DNA of 64,000 nucleotides from an uncultured Muribaculaceae bacterium (GTDB lineage: Bacteria; Bacteroidota; Bacteroidia; Bacteroidales; Muribaculaceae), in the NCBI GenBank assembly GCA_910588035.1, contig CAJUPY010000013.1, forward strand, positions 1 through 64,000. Direction: 5' to 3'. Every line of letters starts with the position of its first letter. The stretch's first letter is position 1. Positions 34,297-42,925 of this stretch are shown here, piece after piece. The position numbers and the translations under genes were made by a program. The notes beneath the pieces are model-generated. The model ran no database searches. It saw only the letters and a list, made by a program, of their open reading frames with translations, and was not told the DNA's origin.

Positions 34297-35606
34297 AGCG
34301 TTTCTTTGATTATCGAAATCATCTGCCGGCACAGAGTGCGCAGATCTTCGTCGTCGATCACATAGGGCGGCATGATGTAGACATTGCGTCCGAACGGCCT
34401 GATCCAGACGCCCCGTTTGACACACTCGACCTGGAATGTCGCGACATTGACATTCTCTTTCATCTCGACAACACCTATCGAACCGAGAATCCTGACGTCG
34501 GCCACACTGTCGAGACCGCGTGCCGCGGCGAGTTCTTCGGTCATTATTGCCGAAATATGCGCGATCTTGCTTTCCATGTCCTCCTCTTCCAGAATCTTTA
34601 TCGACTCGACAGCGACAGCACAAGCGAGCGGATTACCCATGAACGTAGGCCCATGCATCATCACTCCGGCCTCACCTCGGGAAATCGTGTCGGCGACATC
34701 TTTGGTCGTCAGAACGGCACTGCTTGTCATGTATCCGGCTGTCAGACCTTTACCGATACACATGATGTCGGGTTCCACTCCGGCGTGTTCCCATGCGAAC
34801 CGCTTGCCTGTGCGCCAGAATCCGGTAGCAATCTCATCAAAAATCAGATATATGCCATATTTGTCACACAAACGACGCGCCTGTCTGAGATACTCAGGGT
34901 GATAGAACCACATGCCGCCCGCACCCTGAACGACCGGTTCAAGAATCATGGCGGCGATTTGCGATGCATTTTCCCTGAGACAATCCTCAAGGGGCTTCAT
35001 CTCACTGTCGCTCCACTCTCCGCCGAACGGAACCGAAGGCTGGGGTACGAAATATCTCACCGGAAGAGCCGATCCGAATGCCCCGTGCATTCCCGTTACC
35101 GGATCGCAGACACTCATCGCATTCCAGGTGTCGCCGTGATATCCCGAGCGAATCGTGACAAAGTTGGTCTTATCGTGAGACCCCGATCTGGAGACCGCGG
35201 CCTGAACAGCCATTTTCATCGCCACCTCGACGGCTACCGAACCTGAATCGGCATAGAAGATGTTGTTCATTGACGGAGGTGCTATCGAGAGCAGTTTCTT
35301 GCCAAGTTCTATGGCCGGTTCATGGGTCAGACCGCCAAACATCACATGGCTCATTTTCTTGAGCTGACTTTCAATCGCCTTGTTGATGCGCCGGTTGTTG
35401 TAGCCGTGGATCACAGCCCACCACGACGACATGCCGTCAATCAGTTTTGTTCCGTCGGCAAGATAGAGATTCACACCCTCGGCATGATCCACTTTATAGG
35501 TTGGCAAAGGGTCAATGGTAGATGTATAGGGATGCCACAGATGATCACGGTCCCATTGGTCGTGGTTCAACACGGCGTTTTTTATCGTTGTATTATCGGC
35601 TTGCAT
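34293..35606 (-). CDS. bioA: Adenosylmethionine-8-amino-7-oxononanoate aminotransferase
   Basis: BioA transfers the amino group of S-adenosylmethionine to 8-amino-7-oxononanoate. The 437-residue class III aminotransferase has HLWHPYTSTIDPLP near 22, DGMSSWWAVIHGYNN near 57, the SGSVAVEVAMKMA cofactor loop, FDEIATGFWRTG near 248 and the PLP lysine in CIGKGLTAGY near 276. The ATG at 35606 is chosen because a -7 box lies 19 bases upstream and the family starts there. It leads the biotin run. Confidence 0.95.
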   Translation of the reverse strand: MQADNTTIKNAVLNHDQWDRDHLWHPYTSTIDPLPTYKVDHAEGVNLYLADGTKLIDGMSSWWAVIHGYNNRRINKAIESQLKKMSHVMFGGLTHEPAIELGKKLLSIAPPSMNNIFYADSGSVAVEVAMKMAVQAAVSRSGSHDKTNFVTIRSGYHGDTWNAMSVCDPVTGMHGAFGSALPVRYFVPQPSVPFGGEWSDSEMKPLEDCLRENASQIAAMILEPVVQGAGGMWFYHPEYLRQARRLCDKYGIYLIFDEIATGFWRTGKRFAWEHAGVEPDIMCIGKGLTAGYMTSSAVLTTKDVADTISRGEAGVMMHGPTFMGNPLACAVAVESIKILEEEDMESKIAHISAIMTEELAAARGLDSVADVRILGSIGVVEMKENVNVATFQVECVKRGVWIRPFGRNVYIMPPYVIDDEDLRTLCRQMISIIKETL

Positions 35607-35625
35607 ATCCAAAATTTTTCGAATA

Positions 35626-35633
35626 CAAAAGTA
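35626..35633 (-). promoter_or_regulatory. -7 box of the biotin operon
   Basis: TACTTTTG on the minus strand, 19 bases before the bioA ATG and next to the ruvC stop. No clear -33. No obvious BirA-type operator was recognised. Confidence 0.45.
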
Positions 35634-35651
35634 ACGAAAAATCATGAATAA

Positions 35652-36227
35652 TCATTTTACTTTGTCGGGATTTCGTGCGATGAACTCTTTCCATGACTTG
35701 GCCGACGAACCCGAAGGCTGCGGGCGCGAGGATTCATAGAAGTGACACAGGGCGGCACCAAGTGCGTCGGTGGCGTCAAGCTGTGGCAGAATCGATTCAG
35801 ACGGAATCGTCAGAATTCGTCTCAACATTTCGCACACCTGCTCTTTAGAGGCGGCACCATTGCCTGTTATGGCCATTTTGATCTTTCTCGGCTCATATTC
35901 GACTATCGGCACATCACGCGACAGAGCGGCGGCCATAGCAACACCCTGGGCACGTCCGAGTTTTAGCATCGACTGCACGTTTTTTCCGAAAAAGGGTGCC
36001 TCGATCGCCATTTCATCAGGCAAATATTGCTCTACGAGCCCCTGAACCCGTTCATAGATGCGACGGAGCCTCATGTAATGGTCACCGATCTTGGAAAGCT
36101 GTATCACCCCCATGGCAATCATTGACGGACGTTTGCCTTTGACGCCGAGAATGCCATAGCCCATCACATTCGTTCCCGGGTCGATGCCTATGATGATGCG
36201 GTCCCACTCCTTAAGTTGTCCGCTCAC
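35652..36227 (-). CDS. ruvC: Holliday junction resolvase RuvC
   Basis: RuvC cuts Holliday junctions at the end of recombination. The 191-residue protein has the catalytic acids in GIDPGTNVMGYG (Asp near 15), AIEAPFFGKNVQS (Glu near 76) and the C-terminal DATDALGAALCH pair near 149-152. It matches the family length with a short C-terminal tail. Its start overlaps the stop of the DUF4286 gene by 4 bases. Confidence 0.95.
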   Translation of the reverse strand: MSGQLKEWDRIIIGIDPGTNVMGYGILGVKGKRPSMIAMGVIQLSKIGDHYMRLRRIYERVQGLVEQYLPDEMAIEAPFFGKNVQSMLKLGRAQGVAMAAALSRDVPIVEYEPRKIKMAITGNGAASKEQVCEMLRRILTIPSESILPQLDATDALGAALCHFYESSRPQPSGSSAKSWKEFIARNPDKVK

Positions 36228-36535
36228 TCGATCTCCTCCATATAAGTTGAGAAAAACACGACGCGTTGACCGAATCGCCGGCTCAGCATCTCTCTCATCC
36301 GCGCACCCTCGTTGTCGTGCCAGTTGTTGGCCTTGTCGAGATCGCCGCAGACAAGATGCAGAGCGAAACTCACTGTGCCGGGCTCGACAACTGTCATTAT
36401 TTTAGTCAGCAACGGCCGACCGAACACTCCGGACTGAAGTGCTGACGGAATGTAGGTTTCCTTGATCCAGGCAATAAAATCATTCTTGATCGTTTCATCC
36501 ATGTGAAACGAGGTGTTGAGTATATATGCAGGCAT
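36224..36535 (-). CDS. DUF4286-family protein
   Basis: The 103-residue protein starts PAYILNTSFHMDE and has the ferredoxin-like pattern and the closing segment RRFGQRVVFFSTYMEEI of DUF4286, a Bacteroidota family of unknown function. It is usually found next to ruvC, as here, where an ATGA overlap couples the two. Cytoplasmic; no membrane segments or signal. Confidence 0.85.
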   Translation of the reverse strand: MPAYILNTSFHMDETIKNDFIAWIKETYIPSALQSGVFGRPLLTKIMTVVEPGTVSFALHLVCGDLDKANNWHDNEGARMREMLSRRFGQRVVFFSTYMEEIE

Positions 36536-36553
36536 AATCTCTCTAATGAAATT

Positions 36554-37048
36554 TCAAAAAAACATATAGGCCAGACTGAAAATGCCGATGACGACCGAGG
36601 CTATGACCCAATTGCGTGCCGAGAGCGATTCACGCTCGGCCTGCTCATAAAGTCCGCGGTCATAGAGTTTGTTGACATTCAGTGCCTTCACGATAGCGAT
36701 GATTCCGGTGATCAGACTGCAAAAGACAACTGTGACGACAATTGCCTCGGCAAGATAGTTGTTTGGCCGAGGATACATCACTTGCCTACGAAAATCGTCT
36801 TGACGGGACGCCCTGATTCGTTCAGCCGCACGTTTCAGCATGCGTGAACAATATTCGTCATGGTCAAACGTGGGTGGAAGAGCGATTCTCGACAGTTCCT
36901 CAGTCACTTCGGGAATCTCTGACGCCTTTACCCATTGCGGCAGACCGGCATGCCACACCAGCGTGTCAGCGGTCACCCCGTTGGCTTTCAGCTCCCAGAT
37001 TTCAAAGGGACCGGCAGGTTGATCATTGCGTGCTACATAGTATTTCAT
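36554..37048 (-). CDS. GYF-like plus CD225 membrane protein
   Basis: The 164-residue protein has an N-terminal GYF_2 domain (about 1-50: YYVARNDQPAGPFEIWELKA, then TLVWHAGLPQWVKASEI), which is usually a protein- or peptide-binding module. A linker and two helices (about 98-122 and 146-163) around a polar loop (LYDRGLYEQAERESLSARNW) follow and match CD225. It probably sits in the inner membrane with the GYF domain in the cytoplasm. Function is unknown. Its start overlaps the glycosyltransferase stop by 4 bases. It is the second CD225-type gene in the window (see 11892). Confidence 0.8.
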   Translation of the reverse strand: MKYYVARNDQPAGPFEIWELKANGVTADTLVWHAGLPQWVKASEIPEVTEELSRIALPPTFDHDEYCSRMLKRAAERIRASRQDDFRRQVMYPRPNNYLAEAIVVTVVFCSLITGIIAIVKALNVNKLYDRGLYEQAERESLSARNWVIASVVIGIFSLAYMFF

Positions 37049-37803
37049 AGTGCGTTTTTTGTTTTATTGCGATACCTGACAAACCTCGCCATAAATTTCA
37101 GATGTCTGAATATGGTCGGTAATGTACCATAGTAATAGCACATTATGCGGAATCTCTCCAACAGCGACTTGCGTCTGTTGGCGGTAGTGACACCCTCGCT
37201 AAGATAATCTATAAGTGTTTCATCGACATAGACGTTGCAGCCGGAGTGTTGCAGACAGATTATGCACCATTCATAGTCGGCCGAAAAGCGATATTCCGTA
37301 TTGAACAACGGTGCCAGCTCGCGTTTTGCGACAAAAGCCTGATGACACACGACCATTCCGTCGGCGAAACTCGACAACGTCAGTTTGTCGGGTGCCTTCA
37401 GATGACGGTCGGCGATCTTGCGGCGTGTCGAATCGACAATGTCGGTCTGCCCGTAAACGATTCCAGGCTCATTGTTCTCCTCTATCGCCCTCGCTATGTG
37501 CATCAGGGTGTCGGGAGAATGAAACGAATCTCCGGCATTCAGGAAGATGACATACCGGCCTGTGGCGAGATCAAGGCCCTTGTTCATCGCATCATACAGT
37601 CCGTTGTCGGGCTCGCTCAAAACCCTGGCGTTGCCGATCGCGGCCTCATTGACAATGGCGACCGTGTCATCTGTCGATGAGCCGTCGATGAGAAGATATT
37701 CGAAATCGGTGAATGTCTGCTCTCTGACACTTCGCAGAGTCGGACCTATCGTGGCCTCGGCATTATAGGTGACTGTGATTATGGAAAACAACGGGGTTGA
37801 CAT
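37045..37803 (-). CDS. Family 2 glycosyltransferase
   Basis: The 252-residue GT-A enzyme has FSIITVTYNAEATIGPTL at the start, DGSSTDDTV near 40, the LNAGDSF metal-binding motif near 90 and the acceptor-side YEWCIICLQ region near 175. It should add a sugar to a lipid- or glycan-linked acceptor on the cytoplasmic side of the membrane. The donor cannot be identified. It is an isolated gene, not part of a polysaccharide cluster, with 22 bases to the preceding beta-barrel gene. Confidence 0.9.
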   Translation of the reverse strand: MSTPLFSIITVTYNAEATIGPTLRSVREQTFTDFEYLLIDGSSTDDTVAIVNEAAIGNARVLSEPDNGLYDAMNKGLDLATGRYVIFLNAGDSFHSPDTLMHIARAIEENNEPGIVYGQTDIVDSTRRKIADRHLKAPDKLTLSSFADGMVVCHQAFVAKRELAPLFNTEYRFSADYEWCIICLQHSGCNVYVDETLIDYLSEGVTTANRRKSLLERFRIMCYYYGTLPTIFRHLKFMARFVRYRNKTKNAL

Positions 37804-37825
37804 GAAAACGGAGTATTATCGGTTT

Positions 37826-38509
37826 TTACTTCAGTCTGAACATGTAGCCCAGAGTGATTGTGATGCACATTCCGCGCGACGCGCTGAACACATCTTTTTT
37901 CTTTGCTGAAAATATATTGCCAAGACCATAATACAGTCGGCCCTCGAGTTTCAGACAGTGACGCCGGCGAATGATGCCCTCCACACCGAGTCCGGCACAG
38001 ATTCCGTAGTCAAACTTGTTTTTAATTTCCATTGACAATTGTTCTGTCATTCGGTTCTCTGTCGGAAAATCGGGTACTTCGTGTGGATTCATATAGTCGA
38101 AGTTGCTGCTGATCGAGTTGCCGATCATGTAGCAAATCTGCGGACCGAGATTGACAAAGCCTTTGAAATTGCGTCCGCCAAAAAAGATGTGGGTCATGAC
38201 AGGCAGTTCAATGTAGGTCAGTTTGCGGGAGTACTCAAGGGGCGATTCCTCAAACTTCTCCTGCCAGCCGCGTGTCGTTATGTTCAACTCGCCGAGCAAT
38301 CCGACATGGCGTTCCTCGGCATAACGCGCGGAAACACCCATCGTGATGCCCTGATACATTTTCTGTTTCACCGACGGAGTGAAAGAGATCTGCGACATTG
38401 AGCGTCCGGCGTGAAAACCTACATGGACATGCGACTCATAGTGGGTCTGCGCGACGGCTAACTGCACCGTCACCAATATCATCAGAATGAAGAACAGCGT
38501 TTTTTTCAT
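37826..38509 (-). CDS. Outer membrane beta-barrel protein (PorT-like)
   Basis: The 227-residue product has a signal peptide (MKKTLFFILMILVTVQLAVAQ), repeated amphipathic strands and the closing ITLGYMFRLK, ending in a hydrophobic-basic strand, as in the PorT/outer-membrane-beta-barrel family. The start at 38509 is preferred; a TTG three codons upstream overlaps the stop of the LysM gene. The gene follows directly on the LysM gene, so the two are co-transcribed and may both act at the envelope. Confidence 0.8.
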   Translation of the reverse strand: MKKTLFFILMILVTVQLAVAQTHYESHVHVGFHAGRSMSQISFTPSVKQKMYQGITMGVSARYAEERHVGLLGELNITTRGWQEKFEESPLEYSRKLTYIELPVMTHIFFGGRNFKGFVNLGPQICYMIGNSISSNFDYMNPHEVPDFPTENRMTEQLSMEIKNKFDYGICAGLGVEGIIRRRHCLKLEGRLYYGLGNIFSAKKKDVFSASRGMCITITLGYMFRLK

Positions 38510-38514
38510 CAGTC

Positions 38515-40425
38515 TCAAAGCTGTGTTTTCGTTGTAAGACCGTCGGATGAGAAACTGATGAAATAGAGATTGTCGTTGACAAGCCCTGAATTTTCGCCGG
38601 CTTTGACCAATGAGAATCCGCTTTGAACACCGTCATAATCCATCGAGCTGTCGGCAAAATCGCCGTCATTGTTTCTCAGCGATTTTATCAGGAAGACTGC
38701 TGTGTCATATCCGAGCATACCCTGGCTCGGAACAGCCTCAAGCATGTCGAGTCCGTAAGCCTTGCGATAGTCGGCCTCGATAGATTTTGCCAACGGCGAT
38801 TCACTCAAGCCGAAATAGCGGCTGTATATGACAGCGTCCAAAGAGTGGAGATGGTCGAGCTGGTCATTGCGGAATGTGATCCACTCGGGATATCCGAATA
38901 ATGCCACATTATCACGGTCGGTCACCGATTCCTTGAAATTCTTGAGTGCGGGAGCGATTTTGTTGAACTCGCCGCGAGAAGCCGAGACGGGCACGAACAC
39001 GTAGGCCGAGTCAACCATGTCGAGATCTTCAAGATTGTCACGTCCGAGAAAATTCTGGAATGTGATTTCCTTATATGCCACACCTTTTTCATCAAGCCTT
39101 TTGCGGAGCAATGTCGTGAACTCGATCTTGTCTGCGCTGCCATCGACTCTCGACAGAAAGACAGGAGTGAATCGCTCAAACTTTTTCATGAAGCCGTCGA
39201 TAGCTTTGTCATACATTCTCTCATGTGGTATATTTGCCTGAATGACTGCCTTGTCGGTTTTATACGACTCATCTTTGACAGCAAAGATGTTTAACAGCCA
39301 TGATTGTCTGTCAGCAGCCGATTGTGCCATCAGGGCCAACTGCTCTTCATTGTCAGGTCCTATGGCGACAGCGACCCCGTCCATTGAACCGTTTCCGAGA
39401 ATCGAGCGCACGGTGTCGGTCGAAGCGGCTGAATCAATGACCCTTATCTCAATCGGCGAACCTTCATGGCTCAAGGTCTCGGTGGCCAACAGAAATCCAC
39501 GGTAAAATTCAGTGTAGAGTTGTGTTGTCTTAGACTGCTCTTTTTGGTCGAGCATGAAAGGCAGAACTATCGCGATAGCCGGCACCGGAGCTGAGGGTTC
39601 TTCTCCGACAACCGCTTCGACAGGATCAGACACCGGCTCGGGAATCAGAGCAGTCTCTGCCGGCTCAGGTTCACAGACCTCTACAGCCACAGGCTTGCTC
39701 TCTGCCACTACCGGTTGGGCGGCAATGCTTTTACCTGCATCATCTGCCGGTTTCTCTTTGACAGCATGACCGATTTCACGTTCTGATCTGTCCAACGACA
39801 AATCCCGGGGAATCTTGATTGTCGTTCCTGCCGCATAGCGGTTCTTGTCGAGACCAGGATTGGCCGCCAGAATATCATCAACGGTCACCCCGTGGTCACG
39901 TGCTATTCGCGACAGTGTCTCACCTCGCGCGATCTCATGGATGGTATAGTTGTTGAGATCGGCCGCGCTGACCGTTGTCTGTACCGGAATTGTCTGCGGA
40001 ACCTTTATCAGCGGAATTGTAAGCACGAGATTCTTCACACCCTCGTTTGCCCTCGGATTGAACTCGATTATTTTGTCAACCGGAATATCGAACCTCTTTG
40101 CGACACCATAGATGCTCTCGCCACCCGACGGACGGTAGATTGTCGTGTAGTAGCCGTTGACTACCGTCGCATCGAGTTCTACCGGAAAGGTCAATACCTG
40201 ACCCGGTTGAAGCCCGTCGGCCGTCTGCGGATTGTATCTGGTTATGTCAGACCGTCTGATGCCTAATTTCTGAGCAAGATCATAAAAGCGGTCTTTCTTG
40301 GTCACTGTGTAGTAATAGTATGCCTTACCATTGATATGCTTCACCGGCAGATCGAGAGCCGGAGCCACAAACGAGCCAATGGCAAATGACAGTATGAGAA
40401 GGGCAACTGAGAGTATTCTGTTCAT
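38515..40425 (-). CDS. LysM-repeat protein with periplasmic-binding-like domain
   Basis: The 636-residue protein has a signal peptide (about 1-24) and three LysM peptidoglycan-binding repeats (about 38-85, 97-143 and 160-205, the last starting YTIHEIARGETLSRIA). A Pro/Ala/Glu-rich linker (210-285) leads to a C-terminal type I periplasmic-binding-like domain (about 287-630, beginning IAIVLPFMLDQKEQ). LysM fixes it to the cell wall. The binding-like domain resembles amino-acid-binding or LpoA-type folds. A role in cell-wall synthesis control is inference. The ATG at 40425 follows a TATATTTG box by 23 bases. Confidence 0.87.
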   Translation of the reverse strand: MNRILSVALLILSFAIGSFVAPALDLPVKHINGKAYYYYTVTKKDRFYDLAQKLGIRRSDITRYNPQTADGLQPGQVLTFPVELDATVVNGYYTTIYRPSGGESIYGVAKRFDIPVDKIIEFNPRANEGVKNLVLTIPLIKVPQTIPVQTTVSAADLNNYTIHEIARGETLSRIARDHGVTVDDILAANPGLDKNRYAAGTTIKIPRDLSLDRSEREIGHAVKEKPADDAGKSIAAQPVVAESKPVAVEVCEPEPAETALIPEPVSDPVEAVVGEEPSAPVPAIAIVLPFMLDQKEQSKTTQLYTEFYRGFLLATETLSHEGSPIEIRVIDSAASTDTVRSILGNGSMDGVAVAIGPDNEEQLALMAQSAADRQSWLLNIFAVKDESYKTDKAVIQANIPHERMYDKAIDGFMKKFERFTPVFLSRVDGSADKIEFTTLLRKRLDEKGVAYKEITFQNFLGRDNLEDLDMVDSAYVFVPVSASRGEFNKIAPALKNFKESVTDRDNVALFGYPEWITFRNDQLDHLHSLDAVIYSRYFGLSESPLAKSIEADYRKAYGLDMLEAVPSQGMLGYDTAVFLIKSLRNNDGDFADSSMDYDGVQSGFSLVKAGENSGLVNDNLYFISFSSDGLTTKTQL

Positions 40426-40448
40426 GTGAGTGAGAGTCAATTAATTTG

Positions 40449-40456
40449 CAAATATA
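40449..40456 (-). promoter_or_regulatory. -7 box of the LysM/beta-barrel unit
   Basis: TATATTTG on the minus strand followed by CA, 23 bases before the ATG; the -33 region holds GTTTAG rather than TTTG. Confidence 0.5.
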
Positions 40457-40483
40457 CCACTTTATTTTCTAAACTCCGTTCAG

Positions 40484-42442
40484 TCACTTGATTTCATCTT
40501 GCAATTGATCAACCTCGCGCAACCAGATGGCCGATTGCGCATCAGAGGGCATCCGCCAGTCTCCGCGCGGTGAAAGGCTCACGCTGCCGACTTTCGGGCC
40601 GTCGGGCATGCATGAACGCTTGAACTGCTGGTTAAAGAACCTGCGGCAGAAATGACGAAGCCAATGAAGTATGGTCTTGTCGTCAAACAGTCCTTTGAAA
40701 GCGATCTGTGCGAGGAAAAATATTTTGCGTGGAGAACGTCCGAACCTGATGAAATGAAACAGGAAGAAGTCATGGAGTTCATATGGTCCGACCAGGTCTT
40801 CTGTCTTCTGCGAGATGTTACCCGACTCGTCGACAGGAATCAACTCCGGACTGATCGGCGTGTCGGCTACGTCAATCAACGCTTTTCTGACAACCTCAGA
40901 ACCGGCTTTTTCGGCCAACCACCTGACAAGATGTCTGACAAGGGTTTTCGGAACACCGGCATTTACGCCATACATCGACATGTGGTCACCATTATAGGTC
41001 GCCCAACCGAGTGCGAGCTCGCTGAGGTCTCCGGTTCCGAGCACCATGCCTCCGGTCTGATTGGCGATATCCATCAGCAGATAGGTTCTCTGACGGGCCT
41101 GCGCATTCTCATAGGTGACGTCACGCACCGACGGATCATGGCCGATTTCCTTGAAATGGAGCGTGACAGCCTCGGCAATCGAAATCTCGCGCGTCGAAAT
41201 GCCGAGAGCTTCCATCAGTGTTACGGCGTTTGTGTGTGTGCGGCCCGAAGTGCCGAATCCGGGCATTGTCACTCCGGTTATGCCTTTGCGGTCATAACCG
41301 AGACGGTCAAAAGTCTTCACCGCGACGAGGAGCGCGAGAGTAGAGTCGAGACCGCCGGAGATGCCGATCACAAGGCTCCGCGTATTTGTCGCGGAAAGTC
41401 TCTGGGCAAGTGCGGCCACCTGAATGTTGATCACCTCTGAGCAACGTCCGTTCATGGTCTCATCGTCTGACGGAACAAACGGTGTCGGATCGACAGGACG
41501 CATAAGGGCGGCCGGCGTTGCCTCTCTCATCGTCACATCGCTCACAACCCTTGTGAAGCCGAAAGCAAGCTCACGCATGGCGCAATCTGCAAACGAGCTC
41601 TTATACAGGCGGTCATGATCGATCGCCTCGATGTCGATGTCGGCGATGACCGACTGATCGCCTGTCTGCCAACGCGAATTGCGACGGGCAATCCAACCGT
41701 TTTCCGCTATTATTGTCTTTCCGTCGAACACCAGGTCTGTGGTCGACTCACCGAATCCGGCCGAGGCATAGACATAGCCGGTGATCGTACGCGCCGACTG
41801 CTGGGCAATCAGGTTGCACAGATAATCATATTTTCCGACAACCGCATCTGAAGCCGACAGGTTTGCGATTATCTGCGCACCGGCCATCGCCATTCGCGAC
41901 GAAGGTGGTATCGGAGTCCACAGATCCTCGCAGATCTCGATGCCGATGCGAACCCCGCCGATTTCATAAAGCTGCTTGGCCCCGAAAGGAACATCGTCGA
42001 TCACCCCTGGCAGAAGCGTGACCCTTCCGTCCCACACATCGTCGGCCGGCTGCCACCAGCGTTTTTCATAAAATTCGCCGTAGTTGGGTATGTATGTCTT
42101 CGGCACGATCATTCTGACCCGACCGCCATGAATCACGATGCCGCAGTTGAACAACACATTATTATATATGACCGGAGCACCGACAATCACAGCTGTCGCA
42201 ACCGAGCTGGTCTCCTCTGCGAGTCTCGCCAAGCCTCTGACAACAGCATCAAGAAGAGTGCGGTCATGATACAGATCTCCGCAAGTGTATCCGGTCAGAC
42301 ACAATTCAGGAAATACTGCCAGATCGACATCATTGCCGGCGAAAACGCCGATCATCGAGGCGATTGTCTCTACGTTAGCATCAACATTGGCCAACTTTAC
42401 GCGCGGTGAAGCCGACGCGACACGGAAAAAATTCTTGAACAT
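40484..42442 (-). CDS. nadE: Glutamine-dependent NAD+ synthetase
   Basis: NadE makes NAD+ from deamido-NAD+, glutamine and ATP. The 652-residue two-domain enzyme has an N-terminal nitrilase-type glutaminase with FPELCLTGYTCGDL (Glu near 45), PKTYIPNYGEFYEKRWW (Lys near 114) and the catalytic Cys in GIEICEDLW near 170. The C-terminal synthetase has the PP-loop GISGGLDSTLAL near 350, ammonia transfer between sites, and GTGDLSELALGW near 463. Full length. It is divergent from rpmB. Confidence 0.95.
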   Translation of the reverse strand: MFKNFFRVASASPRVKLANVDANVETIASMIGVFAGNDVDLAVFPELCLTGYTCGDLYHDRTLLDAVVRGLARLAEETSSVATAVIVGAPVIYNNVLFNCGIVIHGGRVRMIVPKTYIPNYGEFYEKRWWQPADDVWDGRVTLLPGVIDDVPFGAKQLYEIGGVRIGIEICEDLWTPIPPSSRMAMAGAQIIANLSASDAVVGKYDYLCNLIAQQSARTITGYVYASAGFGESTTDLVFDGKTIIAENGWIARRNSRWQTGDQSVIADIDIEAIDHDRLYKSSFADCAMRELAFGFTRVVSDVTMREATPAALMRPVDPTPFVPSDDETMNGRCSEVINIQVAALAQRLSATNTRSLVIGISGGLDSTLALLVAVKTFDRLGYDRKGITGVTMPGFGTSGRTHTNAVTLMEALGISTREISIAEAVTLHFKEIGHDPSVRDVTYENAQARQRTYLLMDIANQTGGMVLGTGDLSELALGWATYNGDHMSMYGVNAGVPKTLVRHLVRWLAEKAGSEVVRKALIDVADTPISPELIPVDESGNISQKTEDLVGPYELHDFFLFHFIRFGRSPRKIFFLAQIAFKGLFDDKTILHWLRHFCRRFFNQQFKRSCMPDGPKVGSVSLSPRGDWRMPSDAQSAIWLREVDQLQDEIK

Positions 42443-42501
42443 GATATATTCTGTATTTTGAATGCGAAGTTATAAAAAAAATCAGATTCTGACTAAAAAT
42501 A

Positions 42502-42533
42502 TTTGGTCAGTAAGAAAAAAATTCGTTACTTTG
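42502..42533 (+). promoter_or_regulatory. Promoter of rpmB-rpmG-DUF4295
   Basis: TTTG at 42502-42505, a 20-base spacer and TTACTTTG at 42526-42533. The second base of the -7 box is T instead of A. The transcript would have a leader of about 120 bases. Confidence 0.5.
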
Positions 42534-42544
42534 CACTCTGTTTT

Positions 42545-42652
42545 ATGACCCATACTGTAAAGCTACTAAAAATGATGCAGTTAGTAGGCGATATGAGGAC
42601 AGCGATGGCGCTCGTGAAACAATTGAAGTTAATTAAAACGAAACAATTATAA
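42545..42652 (+). CDS. Possible leader ORF before rpmB
   Basis: A 35-codon frame runs from ATG at 42545 to TAA at 42650-42652 inside the rpmB leader, ending 9 bases before the rpmB ATG. The peptide is rich in Lys, Leu and Met (begins MTHTVKLLKMMQLVGDMRT) and could form a basic amphipathic helix. An internal ATG pair at 42572 and 42575 gives a shorter version. It starts within about 10 bases of the predicted transcription start. Whether it is translated is unknown. It could be a small protein, a regulatory leader peptide or chance. Confidence 0.3.
   Translation: MTHTVKLLKMMQLVGDMRTAMALVKQLKLIKTKQL
42563..42587 (+). promoter_or_regulatory. Small hairpin in the rpmB leader
   Basis: CTACTAA (42563-42569) pairs with TTAGTAG (42581-42587) across an 11-base loop containing two ATG codons. 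It may be part of an autoregulatory ribosomal-protein leader; the stem is AT-rich and only 7 bp. Confidence 0.3.
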
Positions 42653-42661
42653 ACCAGAGCC

Positions 42662-42919
42662 ATGTCAAAGATTTGTCAAATTACAGGCAAAAAAGCGATC
42701 ACAGGTAACAACGTGTCGCACTCGAAGCGTCGCACCAAACGTCGTTTCAACGTAAACCTCTTTAACAAAAAGTTCTATTGGGTAGAACAGGACGCTTGGA
42801 TCACTCTCACGATTTCAGCCGCAGGACTCCGCACCATCAACAAGATGGGTCTGGATGCAGCTATCAAACTTGCTGCTGACAAGGGTTATTTAACAGAAAT
42901 CAAATACTTAGAATTCTAA
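42662..42919 (+). CDS. rpmB: 50S ribosomal protein L28
   Basis: The 85-residue protein has the L28 opening SKICQITGKKAITGNNVSHSK, the basic KRRTKRRFNVNL segment and the closing AGLRTINKMG. It is part of the large ribosomal subunit. Only a single Cys is left (Cys5), so the zinc-binding cysteines of some L28 forms are absent. It starts a three-gene unit with rpmG 6 bases downstream. Confidence 0.97.
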   Translation: MSKICQITGKKAITGNNVSHSKRRTKRRFNVNLFNKKFYWVEQDAWITLTISAAGLRTINKMGLDAAIKLAADKGYLTEIKYLEF

Positions 42920-42925
42920 TCGAAG

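Noticed and set aside
34557..35246. 229-codon frame opposite bioA
   Set aside because: Antisense shadow; His/Arg-rich composition without family features.
40652..41440. 262-codon frame opposite nadE
   Set aside because: Antisense shadow of a complete, motif-bearing NAD synthetase gene.
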